A stretch of 64,000 nucleotides of DNA from Pseudoxanthomonas mexicana (lineage in GTDB: Bacteria; Pseudomonadota; Gammaproteobacteria; Xanthomonadales; Xanthomonadaceae). The stretch lies in contig NZ_LSIF01000034.1 of the NCBI RefSeq assembly GCF_001556105.1, positions 62,001 through 126,000 on the forward strand. The letters run 5' to 3'. Both the position numbers and the translations under genes were made by a program. Positions within the stretch are counted from its first letter, which is position 1. Each line of letters begins with the position of its first letter. The notes below the pieces were generated by a model. That model searched no databases. It was given only the letters and a program-made list of their open reading frames with translations, and had not been told where the DNA came from. Positions 1-8,158 of this stretch are shown piece after piece.

Positions 1-335
1 ACGTGGCGCGCGTGATCGATCGCAAGATCTCCCGCGGCCAGGTGTTCCTGGTGGTCGATGGCGGCATGCACCACCATCTCGCCGCATCCGGCAACTTCGG
101 CCAGGTGATTCGTCGCAACTATCCGGTGGCGGTCAACGGGCGACGTGGCGAGCGCGAGACGGCCAATGTGGTGGGCCCGCTGTGCACGCCGCTGGACCTG
201 CTGGCCGATCGCATGGAGCTGGACGTGGCCGAGCCGGGCGACCTGGTGGTGGTGTTCCAGTCCGGCGCGTACGGCCACAGTGCCAGCCCGCGCGCCTTCC
301 TCAGCCACCCTGAGGCGGTGGAAGCCCTGGTCTGA
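1..335 (+). CDS. PLP-dependent decarboxylase, exosortase A system-associated (C-terminal fragment)
   Basis: Only the last 110 or so residues are inside the window; the frame is open to the left edge, so the gene is cut by the window rather than broken. The fragment resembles the C-terminal beta domain of fold-type III PLP enzymes (ornithine/diaminopimelate/arginine decarboxylases). It has the GPLCTPLD segment carrying the active-site cysteine and a QSGAYG motif near the end that contacts PLP in this family. The CTPLD...QSGAYG...SPRAFLSHP pattern is the one I associate with decarboxylases of exosortase A (XrtA) exopolysaccharide loci, which fits the convergent polysaccharide genes that follow. 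The substrate is unknown. Lysine-binding and N-terminal barrel motifs lie outside the window. Confidence 0.75.
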   Translation, partial: VARVIDRKISRGQVFLVVDGGMHHHLAASGNFGQVIRRNYPVAVNGRRGERETANVVGPLCTPLDLLADRMELDVAEPGDLVVVFQSGAYGHSASPRAFLSHPEAVEALV

Positions 336-344
336 AGGACGTCG

Positions 345-365
345 CCGTTCGCCGACGGCGAACGG
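345..365. terminator. Hairpin between convergent genes
   Basis: A perfect 9-bp stem (CCGTTCGCC / GGCGAACGG) with a 3-base loop lies just after the decarboxylase stop and before the end of the convergent acetyltransferase gene. There is no clear U-tract on either strand, so termination is inferred from position and stem strength. Confidence 0.45.
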
Positions 366-383
366 TGAATGCCTGCGTGCGTG

Positions 384-1211
384 TCAGCCGGCCGTCGCGG
401 CACCGTCAGTCGACGGGGCCGGCGCGATATCCGGCTTGGCCACTGCCGGGGACTTGGCCACCGGTGCCAGGTGGGCGCGCTCGGGCGGCGGCGTCAGCGT
501 GCCGATGCGCCGGGCGGGATTGCCGGCGACCACGGTATAGGGTGCGACCACGCCGGATACCACGGAATGCGCAGAGACGATGCTGCCTTCGCCGATGTCG
601 CTGCCCGGCAGGATCAACACGTGCGAACCGATCCAGACGTTGTCGTGGACGACGATCGGTTTGACGTCGGCTTCGTCCGGCGGGGCACCGGCAGCGCGCC
701 GGGCGGGATCTGCGGGATGGCCGCCGGAATCCCGTATGGTCACTGCGCCGGCGATCTCCACATGCGCGCCGATCTTCACTTCCTTGCCGACCACCAGCCG
801 GCAGTCGTGCGCGATGTCGGTGTGATGGCCGATTTCCAGCCGCGGACGCTTGGCGAAGCGCGCGGCGAAATTGATCGACAGCTTGCCGCTGATGCGCACG
901 TGGTCGCCGACGATCATGTCGCCTTTGCCTTGAACCCACGGCACGTAGATGCCGGTGGTGACGCCCTTGCCGACACGGGTGCAGTACGCCTTGAACAGCG
1001 GCTCGGCAATGAACGCACGGCGGACGAAGAAAATCGCGCCACGGCCGGCCAGGAACAGCCACAGGTAGGGCAGTACGAGCACCCGCGGCGCCGGCAGGGT
1101 GAAGCCGCGCACGCCACGACGGACCTTGCGCAGGGTCGCGGCGAATGGATGCTGCGACGTGGCGATCCAGTGCCGCATGGAAGGCTTGGTCGCCGGGTGC
1201 TGGTCGTTCAT
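384..1211 (-). CDS. Hexapeptide-repeat acyltransferase (WcaF/LbH type), polysaccharide O-acetylation
   Basis: A 275-residue protein with the left-handed parallel beta-helix repeats typical of the hexapeptide acyltransferases (WcaF, NodL, maltose acetyltransferase). The repeats run from about residue 95 to 230 and end in the usual VVAGNPAR motif. A hydrophobic stretch near residues 45-65 may attach it to the inner membrane. The last 35 residues are rich in Ala and Pro and probably disordered. The start overlaps the stop of the upstream outer-membrane gene by ATGA, so it is translationally coupled as the last gene of the exopolysaccharide operon. Acetylation of the repeat unit or its lipid-linked intermediate is inferred from context. 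Confidence 0.8.
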   Translation of the reverse strand: MNDQHPATKPSMRHWIATSQHPFAATLRKVRRGVRGFTLPAPRVLVLPYLWLFLAGRGAIFFVRRAFIAEPLFKAYCTRVGKGVTTGIYVPWVQGKGDMIVGDHVRISGKLSINFAARFAKRPRLEIGHHTDIAHDCRLVVGKEVKIGAHVEIAGAVTIRDSGGHPADPARRAAGAPPDEADVKPIVVHDNVWIGSHVLILPGSDIGEGSIVSAHSVVSGVVAPYTVVAGNPARRIGTLTPPPERAHLAPVAKSPAVAKPDIAPAPSTDGAATAG

Positions 1212-2512
1212 CGATTGGTGTAAGCGATACTGAGGTAGATCACATTCTGCTTGAACTCACCGGTCGCGATGGTGCTGGTGCGCTCATAGCGGTTGTACTG
1301 CAATGAGGAAGACCAGCGGCGCGACCACTGTTTTTCCAGCCCGAGCGAATACAGCCGGTTGTGTTCGATACGCGACACGGGTGGTGCCGCTTCGGTGCGG
1401 TCCCGCGAGGCAGCGCCGCGGATCGTCAGCGAGGGCCGCAGACGGTAGCTGAGCTGGGTAGCGAAGCCGCGACTTTCCTGGTTGGACGAACCCGGGTCGA
1501 CATAATCGATCTTCTGCGTGTTGCCGAAGATCGAGTACGTGGTGCGCACCCCGGTGTATTCGTAGCCAATGATGGCGCTGCGTTGCTCATAGGCGGACGG
1601 CGTGATGGTGGAGCGCCCGGTGAGGACCGATCCCGGGATGCCCGGGGGCGCGCCCGCGATGGCGGTGAGCGCATTCGTCGCGGCATCGGAGAACTGGTTG
1701 GCGGCGTTCACGCGGAAGCGGCTGCGCTCGCTCATCCGCCAGCCCACTTCCGCCCGCAACAACGGGTTGTTGCGGGACTGGCCATCGTCGTAGTCGAGGC
1801 GCGCGTAACCGGCATCCAGCAGCAGGTCGAGGCGGTTGAGCCGACTGGTGTAGCTGGCGTAGCCTTCATATCGCTTGTGGTCGCGCGCGAACCGGTTGTT
1901 GTCGAAATCGACATCCTGCATCTGCAGGTTGAACGACAACGCGCTCGTCGCGTCGAGGTCCTTGACCATGCGCAGCGCCGCCGCGATGCGATCCGAGTTG
2001 AAATCCTGGGTGACCTCGGCGTTGCTATTGATGAATCTCAGCTCGGCACGGCCCCGCAGCGTACCGCCCACGTTGAAATGGAAGTCCGGGCCCAGTGACA
2101 GCACGTTGATCTGCTGGCGGTTGTTGGGCGAATCCGGCTCGAAACGGTCGATGGTCTGCACGCCGTAACTGTCTTCGACGACGAGGCCCAACCGGTCGGG
2201 GACCACCATCCAGTTGAAACGCCCGTTAAGCATGCGCTCCGTCGCGCTCGCATAGATGTCTTCGTAGCGGCGGTGGTCGAGTCGCCCGCTGACCCTCGCC
2301 TGCACGGTCGACGATTCCTGCGTGATGGCGAAGCCAAGACCCGCACGGAAGATGTCCTGCTCGACCTGCGCGGTTTCGGACAGGGTGACGTTGTCATTGC
2401 GCTCAATGCCCGTATCCAGCGTATAACCGATGCGGACGGCGTGCGCCGTGATTGGCAGGGTGGCTGCGATCGCGGTGGCGATCAGCGTCGTGCGACGTGC
2501 ATGCCGTTTCAT
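1208..2512 (-). CDS. Outer-membrane beta-barrel protein of exopolysaccharide locus (EpsL-like)
   Basis: 434 residues with a signal peptide (Lys/Arg start, hydrophobic core, cleavage near AHA at about residue 25). Alternating amphipathic strands rich in Arg, Asp, Tyr and Asn follow, ending in an aromatic/Arg C-terminus, as in outer-membrane barrels. It resembles the beta-barrel proteins (EpsL or XrtA/PEP-CTERM-associated OMPs) encoded with Wza/Wzz/BY-kinase genes. A GGGGAG ribosome site precedes the ATG. It may form the outer-membrane exit or a companion of the Wza-like lipoprotein, since that lipoprotein is too short to build a full Wza channel. It lies 22 bases after the ATPase gene and overlaps the acetyltransferase start by 4 bases. 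Confidence 0.7.
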   Translation of the reverse strand: MKRHARRTTLIATAIAATLPITAHAVRIGYTLDTGIERNDNVTLSETAQVEQDIFRAGLGFAITQESSTVQARVSGRLDHRRYEDIYASATERMLNGRFNWMVVPDRLGLVVEDSYGVQTIDRFEPDSPNNRQQINVLSLGPDFHFNVGGTLRGRAELRFINSNAEVTQDFNSDRIAAALRMVKDLDATSALSFNLQMQDVDFDNNRFARDHKRYEGYASYTSRLNRLDLLLDAGYARLDYDDGQSRNNPLLRAEVGWRMSERSRFRVNAANQFSDAATNALTAIAGAPPGIPGSVLTGRSTITPSAYEQRSAIIGYEYTGVRTTYSIFGNTQKIDYVDPGSSNQESRGFATQLSYRLRPSLTIRGAASRDRTEAAPPVSRIEHNRLYSLGLEKQWSRRWSSSLQYNRYERTSTIATGEFKQNVIYLSIAYTNR

Positions 2513-2534
2513 GCGGGCTCCCCGGGGAGTGCGT

Positions 2535-3278
2535 TTATTGGATGTCGTTGAAGACGACGCCGACCAGCTTTTCAGGCGCGAAATTCGCCGCAGCCTTCTC
2601 GATCTGCTCGGTGGTCACGCGCCCGTATCCGGCCACCAGCACGACGAGGTCGGCGAGATCGGAGAGGATGCGCGCATCGGGCGACTTGAGCGCGGGCGGG
2701 CTGTCCAGCACCAGGTAGCGGTTGCCGTACGTGCTGCGCAGCGAGTCGACCAGACTGCGCATCCGCAGCGAGGAAAACGATTCGCCGGTGATCTCGCGCA
2801 CGCCGCCGGTGGGGACCAGGTACATGCGCGGCAGCACTGTCCGGTACTGCACGGGCGCTATCTCGGTGATCCGGCCGTCGAGGTAGTCCATCAGGCCGCC
2901 GTCGGCGGCATCCACGCCGAGCGCACCGTGCTGCGCCGGGCGCAAGGTATCGCAATCGATCAGGGTCGCCGTCTTGGTCTCGTCGAACGCGAACGCGGCG
3001 GCAAGGTTGCGGGCCACGAAGCTGGCCCCGCACCCCGGCACCACCGGTGCCACCAGGGTGACGAAGTTGCGATCGCCTCCCAGTGCCAGCAGCCGTGTGC
3101 GCAGGTCGCGGAACGCGTCCGCCTGCAGGCGCGTGGAGTCGTTGCGGTGGATGAGTCGACGGTCCTCGAGGGCACGGGGACTCAGCAATGGCGGCTCGAC
3201 GGCGCGCACGATGGAGCGTGCCGAGGATGCGGCGGCGTCTTGGCTGCCGTCGTTGTGCGGGTTCGTATTTGTATTCAT
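2535..3278 (-). CDS. BY-kinase/CpsD-like ATPase with degenerate Walker A (polysaccharide regulation)
   Basis: The ATG at 3278 is chosen because an AGGAAG ribosome site sits just upstream; the open frame continues further but would overlap the chain-length gene. The 247 residues have the MinD/Wzc-C fold pattern: Walker A region at 81-86, Walker A-prime LIDCD at 106-110 and Walker B-like LVLDSPP at 189-195. The Walker A reads PGCGAS, so the phosphate-binding Lys of GKS is an alanine (A85). The C-terminus lacks the Tyr cluster that BY-kinases autophosphorylate. It is therefore probably a pseudokinase partner of the chain-length protein. Position between wzz-type and beta-barrel genes matches XrtA-type loci. 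Confidence 0.75.
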   Translation of the reverse strand: MNTNTNPHNDGSQDAAASSARSIVRAVEPPLLSPRALEDRRLIHRNDSTRLQADAFRDLRTRLLALGGDRNFVTLVAPVVPGCGASFVARNLAAAFAFDETKTATLIDCDTLRPAQHGALGVDAADGGLMDYLDGRITEIAPVQYRTVLPRMYLVPTGGVREITGESFSSLRMRSLVDSLRSTYGNRYLVLDSPPALKSPDARILSDLADLVVLVAGYGRVTTEQIEKAAANFAPEKLVGVVFNDIQ

Positions 3279-3318
3279 GGCGTCTTCCTGGCGACGGACC
3301 TCGTGCATGGGCGTTGCA

Positions 3319-4908
3319 TCAGGCGCTGGTGAGTTTGAAGGCGAAAACCAGGCCATACACGATGAACACACCGCAGACCATCGCGGCGCTGGCCATGAGC
3401 CTCAAGGACTGGCGGCGCCGCTCTTTCGGGGTGAGATAGGTCGGGATCACGGTCAGCAGGGGATAGCTGGTCTTCTGCGCAATCTGGCGCGCCACGCGTA
3501 CGCGCGGATCGAAGCGCACCAGCAGGAAGATCAGTCCGAGCGGCAATGCCACGGCGAAGGCGAAGCCGGCCGCCGCGATATGCATGAAGCGCAGGCCGCT
3601 GGGGCGCAGCGGCATGGTGGCCGGGTCCTGGATACGCAGCGTCAGGCCACGATTTTCCTGGTCCAGCCCCATCGACACGCGCGCGTTCTCGCGGCGGCGA
3701 AGCAGGTCCTGGTAGATCTCGCGGTTGACCTCGTAGTCTCGCGTGAGTTCGGCGAGCGCGCTTTCCGATTCGGCGATCCGACGGCTGCGGTCCAGTTCCG
3801 CACCGAGCATCGATTCGGCGATGCCCATGCGCGATCGCGTTGCGGCCGCCTCGTGACGGGCCTGGGCCTGCTGGCTGCGCAGTTCGTTGTAAAGCGGGTT
3901 GAGCTGTGCGTCCTCGGAGGCCAGCACGTTGCGCGTCGGCTGCTGGCGGCGTTCCTGTTCCTGCACGATCGCCCGCTGGACGTCTTCGATCTGGTGGCGC
4001 ACGCGCACCACGTCGGGGTGGCGCTCGGTGAAGGTCAGCATCAACCGGTCGAGCTCCGCGCGCAGTTCGATGAGCTGCGTGCGGTACAGGCTCTCGCGGG
4101 TCTGCACCGCAGTGACGGCGGATTCGCCGGACAGCTGGTCGGTGATGGCGACCGCGCGCGACTCCTGCTCCAGCAGCGACATCCGCGTCTGCTCGACCTG
4201 CGTGCGCAGCGAGCTGATGCGGGTGTTCACGTCGGTGGCGCTGCCGGGCTGGGCGTCGGCATTCTTCGAGCGGTAGTCCTGCAGGTTCTTCTCCGCGTCG
4301 GTCAGCTTGCGGTGATACTCCTGCACCTGCTTGTCGATGAACTCGTAGGCCTCGCGGCTCTCGCGTTCCTTGGCGGCCAGGGCCTCCCGCATGAACAGCG
4401 TGCCGAACGCCTCGGTCACCCGGTACGCGCGTTCGGGGCTGGTGTCGCGGTAGTTGATCTGCACCAGATCGTTGCGCGGGCTGCTGATGGTGGTGTTGTT
4501 GCGGATGTCCTCCATCAGCTTGTCCTGCGCGACAGGGCTGAGGTTCTTTTCCGTCCACTTGCCCACGGCCAGGACTTCCTGCAGCACCTTGCGGCTGTAG
4601 ACGATCTGGCGCGCCATGCCGGCGCGGTCGGCCACGCCGGTGGGCACCGCGCGTCCCTCCAGCAGCGGCTGGATGATGTCGCTGTCCTGGGCCAGGATCG
4701 TGGTGGAAGCGATGTAGTTGCGCGGGATCACCAGCAAGCCCACGACCAGCGTCAGCAGGGTGATGGCGCTGAACGTCGCCGCGATCGCGAGGACGCGCTT
4801 GCGTGCTTCCTTCAGCAGGACGAGGGCGAGCTCCTGGGGCGTCAGCTCTTCCGCCTTGCGTGCCTGTGCGGCGGTGCGCGGCGGTGGCAGGGTCGTAGTG
4901 GAGCCCAT
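3319..4908 (-). CDS. Polysaccharide chain-length determinant (Wzz/GumC family)
   Basis: 529 residues. A first transmembrane helix lies at about residues 38-60, followed by the Wzz domain and a long periplasmic region with heptad, Glu/Arg/Gln-rich coiled coil at about 160-400. A Pro-rich segment and a second helix lie near 440-465, with a further hydrophobic segment at the very C-terminus (about 505-525), which is one more than a classic Wzz. This matches XrtA-associated chain-length proteins. The first base of its ATG is the last base of the export lipoprotein stop codon (TGATG), so the two are coupled. It would control polymer length with the ATPase encoded 40 bases downstream. Confidence 0.85.
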   Translation of the reverse strand: MGSTTTLPPPRTAAQARKAEELTPQELALVLLKEARKRVLAIAATFSAITLLTLVVGLLVIPRNYIASTTILAQDSDIIQPLLEGRAVPTGVADRAGMARQIVYSRKVLQEVLAVGKWTEKNLSPVAQDKLMEDIRNNTTISSPRNDLVQINYRDTSPERAYRVTEAFGTLFMREALAAKERESREAYEFIDKQVQEYHRKLTDAEKNLQDYRSKNADAQPGSATDVNTRISSLRTQVEQTRMSLLEQESRAVAITDQLSGESAVTAVQTRESLYRTQLIELRAELDRLMLTFTERHPDVVRVRHQIEDVQRAIVQEQERRQQPTRNVLASEDAQLNPLYNELRSQQAQARHEAAATRSRMGIAESMLGAELDRSRRIAESESALAELTRDYEVNREIYQDLLRRRENARVSMGLDQENRGLTLRIQDPATMPLRPSGLRFMHIAAAGFAFAVALPLGLIFLLVRFDPRVRVARQIAQKTSYPLLTVIPTYLTPKERRRQSLRLMASAAMVCGVFIVYGLVFAFKLTSA

Positions 4909-5534
4909 CAGAACGTCCGCTCCGGGATCACGATGACGTCACCGGGAGCGACGGTGTAGTTGGTCGACAGATCACCGCGGTTGAGGATGCGGTCAAGGCG
5001 CACCGGATAGGTGGCGTTGGTGTCGTCCTTGTTCCTGCGGAAGAGGTCGGAACGGTCGGGCGCGGCGAACTCGTTGATGCCACCTGCGGCCAGCACCGCG
5101 TCGAGCACCGTCATGCCCTGGCGGTAGGGGATCGAGATCGGCTGGCGCACGGCACCGGTCACCCGCACGCGCGAGAGATACTCGTGGCTGCGCAGTTCGG
5201 TCAGGATCACGGCGACCTGCGGGTCACGCACGTAATCGGCCAGCTTCTGCTGGATGTCGCCGGCGACGTCGGCCGGCGTGCGGCCGCCGGCGGCCACGTC
5301 ACCCACCAGGGGCACGGAGATCTTGCCGTCCGGGCGGACCGGAACGGTGATGCCCAGTTCCGGATTGCGCCACACCGACACCTGGACGATATCGTCAACG
5401 CCGATCAGGTAGTTGTCGACGGCGGCGCTCGCCTGCTGGGGTGGAGCGGACTTGCCGCCGCCGCTGCCGGAGGCGCAGCCGGCGAGTAGGAGCGCCAGAA
5501 CGACGGCGCAAAGGCCGGCGAAGGTGCGGTTCAT
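4908..5534 (-). CDS. Wza-type polysaccharide export lipoprotein
   Basis: The ATG at 5534 is preferred: it has an AGGGGA ribosome site and begins a lipoprotein signal (MNRTFAGL..., lipobox LLAGC at about residues 16-20). A longer frame upstream has no signal peptide at its start. The 208-residue product has the Poly_export (PES) domain after a Gly/Ser linker, with the YLIGVDDIVQVSVW motif, then a SLBB-like beta-grasp domain with VTGAVRQP and an ending in PGDVIVIPE. It is shorter than E. coli Wza (about 380), as usual for PEP-CTERM/XrtA export lipoproteins. It would sit in the outer membrane facing the periplasm. Confidence 0.88.
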   Translation of the reverse strand: MNRTFAGLCAVVLALLLAGCASGSGGGKSAPPQQASAAVDNYLIGVDDIVQVSVWRNPELGITVPVRPDGKISVPLVGDVAAGGRTPADVAGDIQQKLADYVRDPQVAVILTELRSHEYLSRVRVTGAVRQPISIPYRQGMTVLDAVLAAGGINEFAAPDRSDLFRRNKDDTNATYPVRLDRILNRGDLSTNYTVAPGDVIVIPERTF

Positions 5535-5560
5535 GGTACATCCCCTGATGTTGTTGCGGA

Positions 5561-5582
5561 TTGCCTCATATAACGCAGGCAA
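5561..5582. repeat. Inverted repeat upstream of export lipoprotein gene
   Basis: TTGCCT-N10-AGGCAA, a perfect 6-bp dyad with an AT-rich centre, 27 bases upstream of the export lipoprotein ATG. It could be an operator or a structured leader. No regulator can be named from sequence. Confidence 0.3.
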
Positions 5583-5587
5583 CGCCC

Positions 5588-5606
5588 GTGCCCGGCCACC
5601 GGGCAC
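5588..5606 (-). terminator. Hairpin after UDP-glucuronate epimerase gene
   Basis: A perfect 8-bp stem GTGCCCGG / CCGGGCAC with a 3-base loop, between the epimerase stop and the export lipoprotein. No U-tract follows, so it may be an attenuator or partial terminator that separates sugar-nucleotide genes from export genes. Confidence 0.4.
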
Positions 5607-5618
5607 AGGGGATCGCGA

Positions 5619-6626
5619 TCACGCGCGGTAGAACTCCCGGTACCAGTCGACGAACCGGCGGACGCCGGTTTCGATCGGCGTCGAGGGCTGGTAGCCGGTG
5701 TCTCGGCGGAGCGCTTCGACATCGGCGCAGGTGTCGGGCACGTCGCCGGGCTGCATGGGCAGCAGGCGTTTCTCGGCCTTGCGGCCCAGGCAGTCTTCCA
5801 GCACCTCGATGTAGCGGAGCAGTTCGACGGGCTGGTGGTTGCCGATGTTGTACACGCGCCATGGCGCGCTGGACGAGCCCGGATTCGGTAGCAGCGGGTC
5901 GTAGCTCGGGTCCGGCCCGGGCACGGTATCGAGCGTGCGGATCACGCCTTCGACGATGTCGTCGACGAAGGTGAAGTCGCGCGTATGGCGCCCGTGATTG
6001 AACACATCGATGGGCTTGCCTTCGAGGATGTTCTTGGTGAACAGGAACAGCGCCATGTCCGGGCGGCCCCAGGGCCCGTACACCGTGAAGAAGCGCAGGC
6101 CGGTGGTGGGCAGCGCGAACAGGTGGCTGTACGTGTGCGCCATCAACTCGTTGGCTTTCTTGGTGGCGGCGTACAGGCTGACCGGATGGTCGACGCTGTC
6201 CTCCACCGCGAACGGCAGTTTGCGGTTCGCCCCGTACACGGAGCTGGACGAGGCGTACACCAGGTGCTCGACGCCACCGTGGCGGCAGGCCTCGAGGATG
6301 TTGGTGAAGCCGACGATGTTGCTGTCGATGTAGGCGTGCGGATTCTCCAGCGAATAGCGCACGCCGGCCTGCGCAGCGAGGTTCACCACGCGCTGCGGCC
6401 TGAACTCGTCGAACGCGGCCTCCATGGCGGCGCGGTCTTCGAGGGAGCCGCGGATGAAACGGAACCCGGCCTTCGGCAACAGCCGCGCGAGGCGCGCGTC
6501 CTTGAGGGCAGGGTCGTAGTAATCGTTGAGGTTGTCGTATCCCAGCACCTCATCGCCGCGGTCGAGCAGGCGATGGCTGAGATGGGAGCCGATGAAGCCG
6601 GCGGCACCGGTGACCAGGACGCGCAT
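5619..6626 (-). CDS. NAD-dependent epimerase, UDP-glucuronate 4-epimerase family
   Basis: 335 residues, an extended short-chain dehydrogenase. It has the GxxGxxG motif GAAGFIG at about residues 7-13, the [10 protein letters not shown] segment typical of UDP-GlcA 4-epimerases (LpsL/Cap1J/GAE), catalytic YAATK with YxxxK at about 150, and a substrate-side motif [12 protein letters not shown]. It would convert UDP-glucuronate to UDP-galacturonate, or the N-acetylated analogue if fed by the dehydrogenase next to it. It follows that dehydrogenase by 27 bases on the same strand. No strong ribosome site is visible before the ATG. The family is secure; the exact substrate is inferred. Confidence 0.85.
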   Translation of the reverse strand: MRVLVTGAAGFIGSHLSHRLLDRGDEVLGYDNLNDYYDPALKDARLARLLPKAGFRFIRGSLEDRAAMEAAFDEFRPQRVVNLAAQAGVRYSLENPHAYIDSNIVGFTNILEACRHGGVEHLVYASSSSVYGANRKLPFAVEDSVDHPVSLYAATKKANELMAHTYSHLFALPTTGLRFFTVYGPWGRPDMALFLFTKNILEGKPIDVFNHGRHTRDFTFVDDIVEGVIRTLDTVPGPDPSYDPLLPNPGSSSAPWRVYNIGNHQPVELLRYIEVLEDCLGRKAEKRLLPMQPGDVPDTCADVEALRRDTGYQPSTPIETGVRRFVDWYREFYRA

Positions 6627-6653
6627 CAGGAAGTCTCGTGCAGAAGGGGGCGT

Positions 6654-7946
6654 TTACAGGCAGTCGTCGACGGCGTGGCGGGGCAGGGCCCGCTTCACGT
6701 CGAAGACCACGGCGCCGGGCTTGCCGAGGGCGCGCACGCCATCGGCACCGCGCTCGGTGAATTCCCGGTGCGCGACGGCCAGGATGACCGCGTCGTACTG
6801 GCCCGCCTTGGGTTCGGCCACCAGGTCCAGTCCGTACTCGTGGCGGGCTTCGTCGGCATCGACCCACGGATCGTGCACGTCGACCTGCGCGTTGTAGCTG
6901 CGCAGCTCGGCCACGATGTCCACCACGCGCGTGTTGCGCACGTCGGGGCAGTTCTCCTTGAACGCCAGGCCCAGCACCAGCACTTTCGCGCCGGCGGTGG
7001 GCAGGTTCTGCTTGGCCATCAGCTTCGCCACGCGGCGCGCGACGTGGCTGCCCATGCCATCGTTGATGCGACGGCCGGCCAGGATCACGTCCGGGTGGTA
7101 GCCGATCTGCTGCGCCTTGTGGGTCAGGTAGTACGGATCCACGCCGATGCAGTGGCCACCGACCAGGCCGGGCCGGAAGGGCAGGAAGTTCCACTTGGTC
7201 CCGGCGGCTTCCAGCACCTCGTGGGTGTCGATGCCCAAGCGGTGGAAGATCAGCGCCAGTTCGTTGATCAGCGCGATGTTGACGTCGCGCTGGGTGTTTT
7301 CGATGACCTTGGCGGCCTCCGCCACGCGGATGCTGCTGGCCTTGTGGGTGCCGGCGACGATGATGCTGCCGTACAGCGCATCGACGAAGTCGGCGACCTC
7401 GGGAGTGGAGCCGGAGGTAACCTTCATGATGGTCTCCAGGCGGTGCTGCTTGTCGCCGGGATTGATGCGCTCGGGGCTGTAGCCGGCGTAGAAATCCTGA
7501 TTGAAGCGCAGGCCGGATTCGCGTTCGATGATCGGGACGCAGGTTTCCTCGGTGGCACCCGGATAGACCGTCGATTCGTAGATGGCGACGGCGCCCGTGC
7601 CGATGGCGCGGCCGACGGTGCGGCTGGCCGACTCTAGCGGATGCAGGTCGGGCCGCTTGTAGTCGTCGATCGGGGTGGGGACGGTGACGATGAACACGTT
7701 GCAGCCGGCCAGTGCGGCGGGATCGTCGCTGAAGCCGAGTTGTGGCGTGTCGCGCAGTTCGTCCGCGCTGACTTCCAGCGTGTGGTCCTGGTGGTTGCGC
7801 AGTTCCGCCACGCGCTTGCTGTTGATGTCGAAGCCGAGGGTGGGGAACTTGCGGCCGAAGGCGACGGCCAGCGGCAGCCCGACGTACCCCAGTCCGATCA
7901 CGGCGATCCTGACCTGGTCCAGGGTGGGCAATGGAGCGTTTGTCAA
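6654..7946 (-). CDS. Nucleotide-sugar dehydrogenase, TviB/WbpA type
   Basis: 430 residues of the UDP-glucose/GDP-mannose dehydrogenase family. There is an N-terminal NAD motif [10 protein letters not shown] (about 18-27), a central dimerisation domain with [14 protein letters not shown], the catalytic cysteine in [11 protein letters not shown], and the C-terminal domain beginning [14 protein letters not shown]. The length and the sequence after the NAD motif match TviB-like UDP-N-acetylglucosamine/galactosamine 6-dehydrogenases better than Ugd. The start is TTG at 7946, with AGGGGA nine bases upstream and no in-frame ATG that would keep the Rossmann strand. It is the first gene of the minus-strand run and would make the uronic acid sugar nucleotide for the polymer. 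Confidence 0.85.
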   Translation of the reverse strand: MTNAPLPTLDQVRIAVIGLGYVGLPLAVAFGRKFPTLGFDINSKRVAELRNHQDHTLEVSADELRDTPQLGFSDDPAALAGCNVFIVTVPTPIDDYKRPDLHPLESASRTVGRAIGTGAVAIYESTVYPGATEETCVPIIERESGLRFNQDFYAGYSPERINPGDKQHRLETIMKVTSGSTPEVADFVDALYGSIIVAGTHKASSIRVAEAAKVIENTQRDVNIALINELALIFHRLGIDTHEVLEAAGTKWNFLPFRPGLVGGHCIGVDPYYLTHKAQQIGYHPDVILAGRRINDGMGSHVARRVAKLMAKQNLPTAGAKVLVLGLAFKENCPDVRNTRVVDIVAELRSYNAQVDVHDPWVDADEARHEYGLDLVAEPKAGQYDAVILAVAHREFTERGADGVRALGKPGAVVFDVKRALPRHAVDDCL

Positions 7947-8158
7947 AATGGGTCCCCTGCGTGCTGCACTAGGATGGAGAGTCTAAAGGGCGCCGCGGTG
8001 CAGGGGTGTTACGGCCCCCGCCCGGCATCGCGTTGATGAACGTGCAATGCCACGCGCAGAGGACAGGGCGCGCGAATGGCCTGATCGAGGCGTTGCCTGC
8101 GTACCATAACCATGACCGGCCACCAGGAGGGTGGACGGCCAGCGACCGGGGAGTCGAC

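Noticed and set aside
2974..4959. Long 661-codon plus-strand open frame opposite the chain-length gene
   Set aside because: It is the antisense shadow of the wzz-type gene in GC-rich DNA; its product is low complexity (His/Gln/Arg-rich) with no family motif.
5985..7637. 550-codon plus-strand open frame
   Set aside because: Antisense to the epimerase and dehydrogenase, whose catalytic motifs are clear on the minus strand.
5619..7946. Vi-antigen (tvi) operon
   Set aside because: Only a TviB-like dehydrogenase and an epimerase are present; tviD, tviE and vex genes are absent in the window and the export genes are of Wza/Wzz type.
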